From the NCBI GenBank assembly GCA_030248135.1, contig JASANC010001978.1, positions 85,400 to 149,399 on the forward strand: DNA of 64,000 nt, written 5' to 3'. Positions within the stretch are counted from its first letter, which is position 1. Every line of letters starts with the position of its first letter. Made by a program: the position numbers and the translations under genes. The notes below the pieces were generated by a model. That model was not told where the DNA came from, ran no database searches, and was given only the letters and a program-made list of their open reading frames with translations. Shown here piece by piece: positions 60,742-64,000 of this stretch. The stretch comes from Theristus sp. LFF4_11 (lineage: Eukaryota; Nematoda; Chromadorea; Monhysterida; Xyalidae).

Positions 60742-61367
60742 TGCAATAGTGCAGTTTTTTGCCAACTCAAAACGGGTTCTTTCAGTTTCCTGTTTTCGAG
60801 ACGTGCGGTTCGCGTTCGCTGTGGTTTCGTTTGTTTCTCGCTGTTTGCAGACTGATTCGTTTCAAACCGCGGTATATTTGGACCACAAAATGTTTCGTTG
60901 TACTGAGAACTAAAATAACCATTGCTGTTGTGTCACAGTAACGCCGGTTTTTTGCCCATAAACTTGGATTGGGTGGGTTTTCTCGGTTGATTGTCTCTGC
61001 GAAAGCAATTTGACAAAAATAGCCAAAACGTTCAGTGCAGTAAATTTATGCAGAAACGAATCAGTCTGCAAATGCTGTGTTCTGTTCGGTGCTTCGTTTT
61101 CTGGCATTTTGTACAGTTGCAAATTGATTCATTTCTGCTTTTGTAGTTGTTCTAGTCACTTGTTGTTGCTGTTGTGTTCAGTTTGTTAAACGTTTGATTT
61201 TGAAATGAAAAAGTCAATCCATTTTCGGATGAACTTCAGTCTTCTTGTTCTCATCTGCAGTACCGTTTCATTATTTTTGAAATCGGTTCATGGCGATGCC
61301 GTAAATACATTCCGTGCTTTTTAACCAATTGATATTTGTCACTTATTAGCAGTAGTCCCTCGTTGAG
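60742..61367. other. Intergenic region between COX16 and the Ser/Pro-rich gene
   Basis: A short ORF from ATG 61205 looks like a signal peptide and ends at a GTAAAT donor. However, the next acceptors (near 61351) run directly into TAG in that phase, so it was not joined to the gene at 61368. Nothing else is supported. Confidence 0.45.
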
Positions 61368-63685
61368 ATGGACAACCGACTAGAAGCAGAAGAAGACGAC
61401 GACGACGAAAACATCAGTGGCTACACCGACAGCAGCGATGAGTCGATGGAGTATTATCGAGAGTTTACCTTAGCAGATGGTTCCAGTGATGCCCGTTCGA
61501 TCCACCAGACAACCAACGAAAAACCACCGACGCAACCCAGCGAATCGCAGCCGCACAGTGGAATTCTGGCGGAAACGAACGCCCGCACAAGAACAACCGA
61601 TGTGGCGATCGATCAATTCCTGTCGACCGACTATCTTCGTTCGCTGACATTTTCGGGCGACGAGTTTCTGAACTGCAGCTGTTCCGATCGTTCCTCCGAC
61701 TCGCCGCGGCGCACGATTCAGCCGTCGGAGTTCTCGTTCAAACTGCAGCCGGATCCGGTGGTAAGTGCGCTGGTGGTTTTTCGTTTTTTTTTGTGATCTG
61801 ATCAGAAGATTCGCATATTTTTATCTGCGTGTGTTTTTCGACACTTGTTTTAGCGACATGCAAATCAACCAACTTGTATGGATTCTCTGCATTTCAGCCC
61901 GACCATAAACAGATGCATATAAGGATCGGGTTGGGCCTCAAGAGTAACCTGCCTCTTTGGAACCAGCAAAAATGACTCAGAAAACTACAGAAAAAAAACA
62001 AAGCAAATTTCCAGACATCCAGTCCCACTAAAGTGCCTTCGCGGTCGTCTAACAGCGAATACTCACCGCAAATGTCAACGACACCGAACACAACAAAAGA
62101 GCTGGCATCGCCAAAGCCGAAATCGACTCCGACCGGTTTCTGGGCTCCGCTTCCATCGTCGTCGTCGGGTGCCACTCGACACACGAGCGCCGTCGCGACG
62201 AATCGCAGCAGCAGCAGCAAAGAGCATCGGTCGATTGCTCCGAGTCCACATCCACCACCCAGTGGCAGCAGTCCACCAAACAGCAACGACGTCGTCGTCG
62301 CCATCGCAAATCGCAACGCGCACTCGCCCGACGCGCAGCGCCGAATCGATCCGATTCTCCGCGCTCACCTGTCCGTCGGCATGTGGTCGAATCGAAACAC
62401 GCTGGCGTTCCTGGACGAGGCGATCGCGGCCGTGTCGCCGTCGGTTCGCGCGGCGCTGACGCGAATGCAGCCGAACGATTTGCGGCGCATTTCGGTGTCG
62501 TCGATTCAGGTTGCGATCACCACCACCACCACCACCAACTCGCCACCGGCAACCGTCGCCAGCGCTGTGTCGACCAATGTGAGCGTGCGATTGGGTTTTT
62601 GTCGTGTCGTGCGTGGTCTTTTTGATGAGAAGTGGAAAACCTGCAGCTGTAGCACTTTTTGATTGGCTGCTAATCGACCATTCGCAGTTGCTTAATGGGG
62701 TTCATAATTCATATTTTTTTGAATGTCGCAAAATGCTCATTCTAGGTTTCCCAGCCGACTACCGACAGTGTGCAGCAGAAAACCTCCGCAACAGATACCA
62801 TTGATCAATCGGAACGGGACACTGCCGAAGACTTCTATTCGCCCCAATCGCCGCCGTTGTGCTCGCCAACTGCGCATCGACAACGACCATCCGACTCCCG
62901 TAGTATGCTGAGTCCGTGTCGAATCAAGTGGATCCCGCTCGAAACCGTCGCATCCAACAGCTTCGCGCACGACTCGCCGCCCGGCCCCGCGCACTCGCCG
63001 CTGTCGCACACGGAAAGCGAACCGCCGAATCAACACGACGACGAGGATCTCGAGAAACTGGCGGATCTCCGATTCGAGATGACGCCGATATCGCCGCCGG
63101 AGACCGATGATCGAGAGCAGGACGACACCAGGAGGCCGTCGATGTTGGACGAAGCGGCGCGTCTTAGTGCGTGCAACAGCAAGCAGGTGCAGTTGTCGAC
63201 GGTGGACCGGTTGGCATTGGAGCGCCGGCTGATGGTGAAGATGGCTGAGCTGTACAAACGCACCGGTCCGGTTGGCGATCAATCAGGTACAATCGGCTGC
63301 GTGTATCAGATACAGACGAATGAATGAGCCAACTTTACAAGCTGTCTAGCACGCTGATTGTCGCTCTACCGCGTTTCAGTCGTGTTCGTTGCACGGACAA
63401 TGGAACTCAACTGTCGAGAGTGTAAACCTTTAGCGTAGATGTCAACGTTACAGCTTCAGAGGTAAGCTTGTACAGGCAGGGCACATTTCAGTTTTGTTTC
63501 AGCAGGGTATCGCCACGATCCAAGCGTCGATTCAAGCAACTGGCGATGGTGTGGAAATAGAACAGATCTGCAGTGACGATGATGATGAGGAGGAGGAGCA
63601 GAAACGGCACGATCAACAGTCTAGTCAGCTAAATCGGAACGAAGCGAGACAAAGAAGAGAGTTGATTGAGTTTGGCTGGGATTAG
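61368..63685 (+). CDS. Ser/Pro-rich, acidic disordered protein (possibly 3'-partial)
   Basis: Exons 61368-61760, 62015-62578, 62746-63270 and from about 63505 to TAG 63685, all phase 0. The N-terminus is acidic (EAEEDDDDENISGYTDSSDE). The middle is Ser/Thr/Pro-rich, with one predicted helical patch (NTLAFLDEAIAAVSPSVRAA, then LTRMQPNDLRR). The third exon ends in a helical segment (STVDRLALERRLMVKMAELY). The fourth is acidic (CSDDDDEEEEQKRHDQQ). I recognise no family. Alternative 3' exons may exist: 63746-63855 encodes a basic Ser-rich stretch (SPRARKVKTQPKHQ), and an acceptor near 63948 opens a frame with CMKC at the window edge. A nuclear or cytoplasmic scaffold is a guess only. Confidence 0.6.
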
Positions 63686-64000
63686 GCTGTACATATTCCA
63701 AGGGCTTCCCAAAAAATATTCCGACGTTCATTGTTCGATCTACAGCAACTCACTGACCCCAAGCCCGAGAGCCCGTAAAGTGAAGACGCAACCAAAGCAC
63801 CAGTCATCGTCATCACCTGAGGAGGCGCACAGTAGAAAGCGACCAGCAAACCGCTGAAACCGGACGCACAACAGGACGAGGGCATGATCAGCAGTGATGT
63901 AGAACGTGCAGGCTGCGCGGCAGGCGGAAGCCGCAGTGGGGGGATTGCAGAATCGTGTTGCGGATAATGCCTGTATGAAATGCTCCGGTGAACTCGGAGC

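Noticed and set aside
61205..61323. Signal-peptide exon (MKKSIHFRMNFSLLVLIC) as the N-terminus of the gene at 61368
   Set aside because: The donor is phase 0 and the acceptors before 61368 open directly on TAG, so the frame cannot continue.

Overview
The window looks like eukaryotic nuclear DNA, most likely from a nematode. Genes are split into many short exons with GT-AG introns (plus two probable GC-AG introns), acceptors are mostly of the TTTCAG type, and several start codons lie just after an unpaired acceptor, as expected for spliced-leader trans-splicing. AT-rich introns are packed with small inverted-repeat elements. The species cannot be named from the sequence. Exon models were built by hand from reading frame, splice consensus and intron phase; those with exact coordinates keep phase across every junction unless stated.

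1-13.6 kb (+): two tandem, related genes. The first (188-7500, 5' part outside the window) encodes at least five homeodomain-like helix-turn-helix (HTH) modules, mostly on phase-0 exons, and a C-terminal CENP-B/Tc5-like domain. The second (9507-13570, 500 aa) has an N-terminal CxxC...HxC finger, one clear HTH and the same type of C-terminus. The two C-termini are interrupted by an intron at the same place and phase; in the second gene that intron is almost pure 21-bp minisatellite.

13.6-15.1 kb: a palindromic element carrying GGCC-rich tandem repeats and a tRNA-like sequence. 15.1-18.9 kb (-): a small secreted lysine-rich protein and a coiled-coil protein whose C-terminus resembles the kinetochore RWD domain of Spc24. 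20.2-21.9 kb: a short acidic ORF followed by stacked MITEs.

22.0-53.4 kb (+): three conserved genes in a row, all nuclear. They are BPTF/NURF301 (DDT, PHD, two more PHDs, bromodomain), ING3 (NuA4/TIP60 reader subunit) and TMEM201/SAMP1/Ima1 (inner nuclear membrane). Spacing, poly(A) signals and acceptor sites suggest one operon. 53.7-57.5 kb (-): a secreted, probably GPI-anchored protein with three von Willebrand A domains.

59.3-60.7 kb (+): COX16, whose last exon is split by a hAT-like element with a perfect 8-bp target duplication. 61.4-63.9 kb (+): a Ser/Pro-rich disordered protein running toward the right edge.
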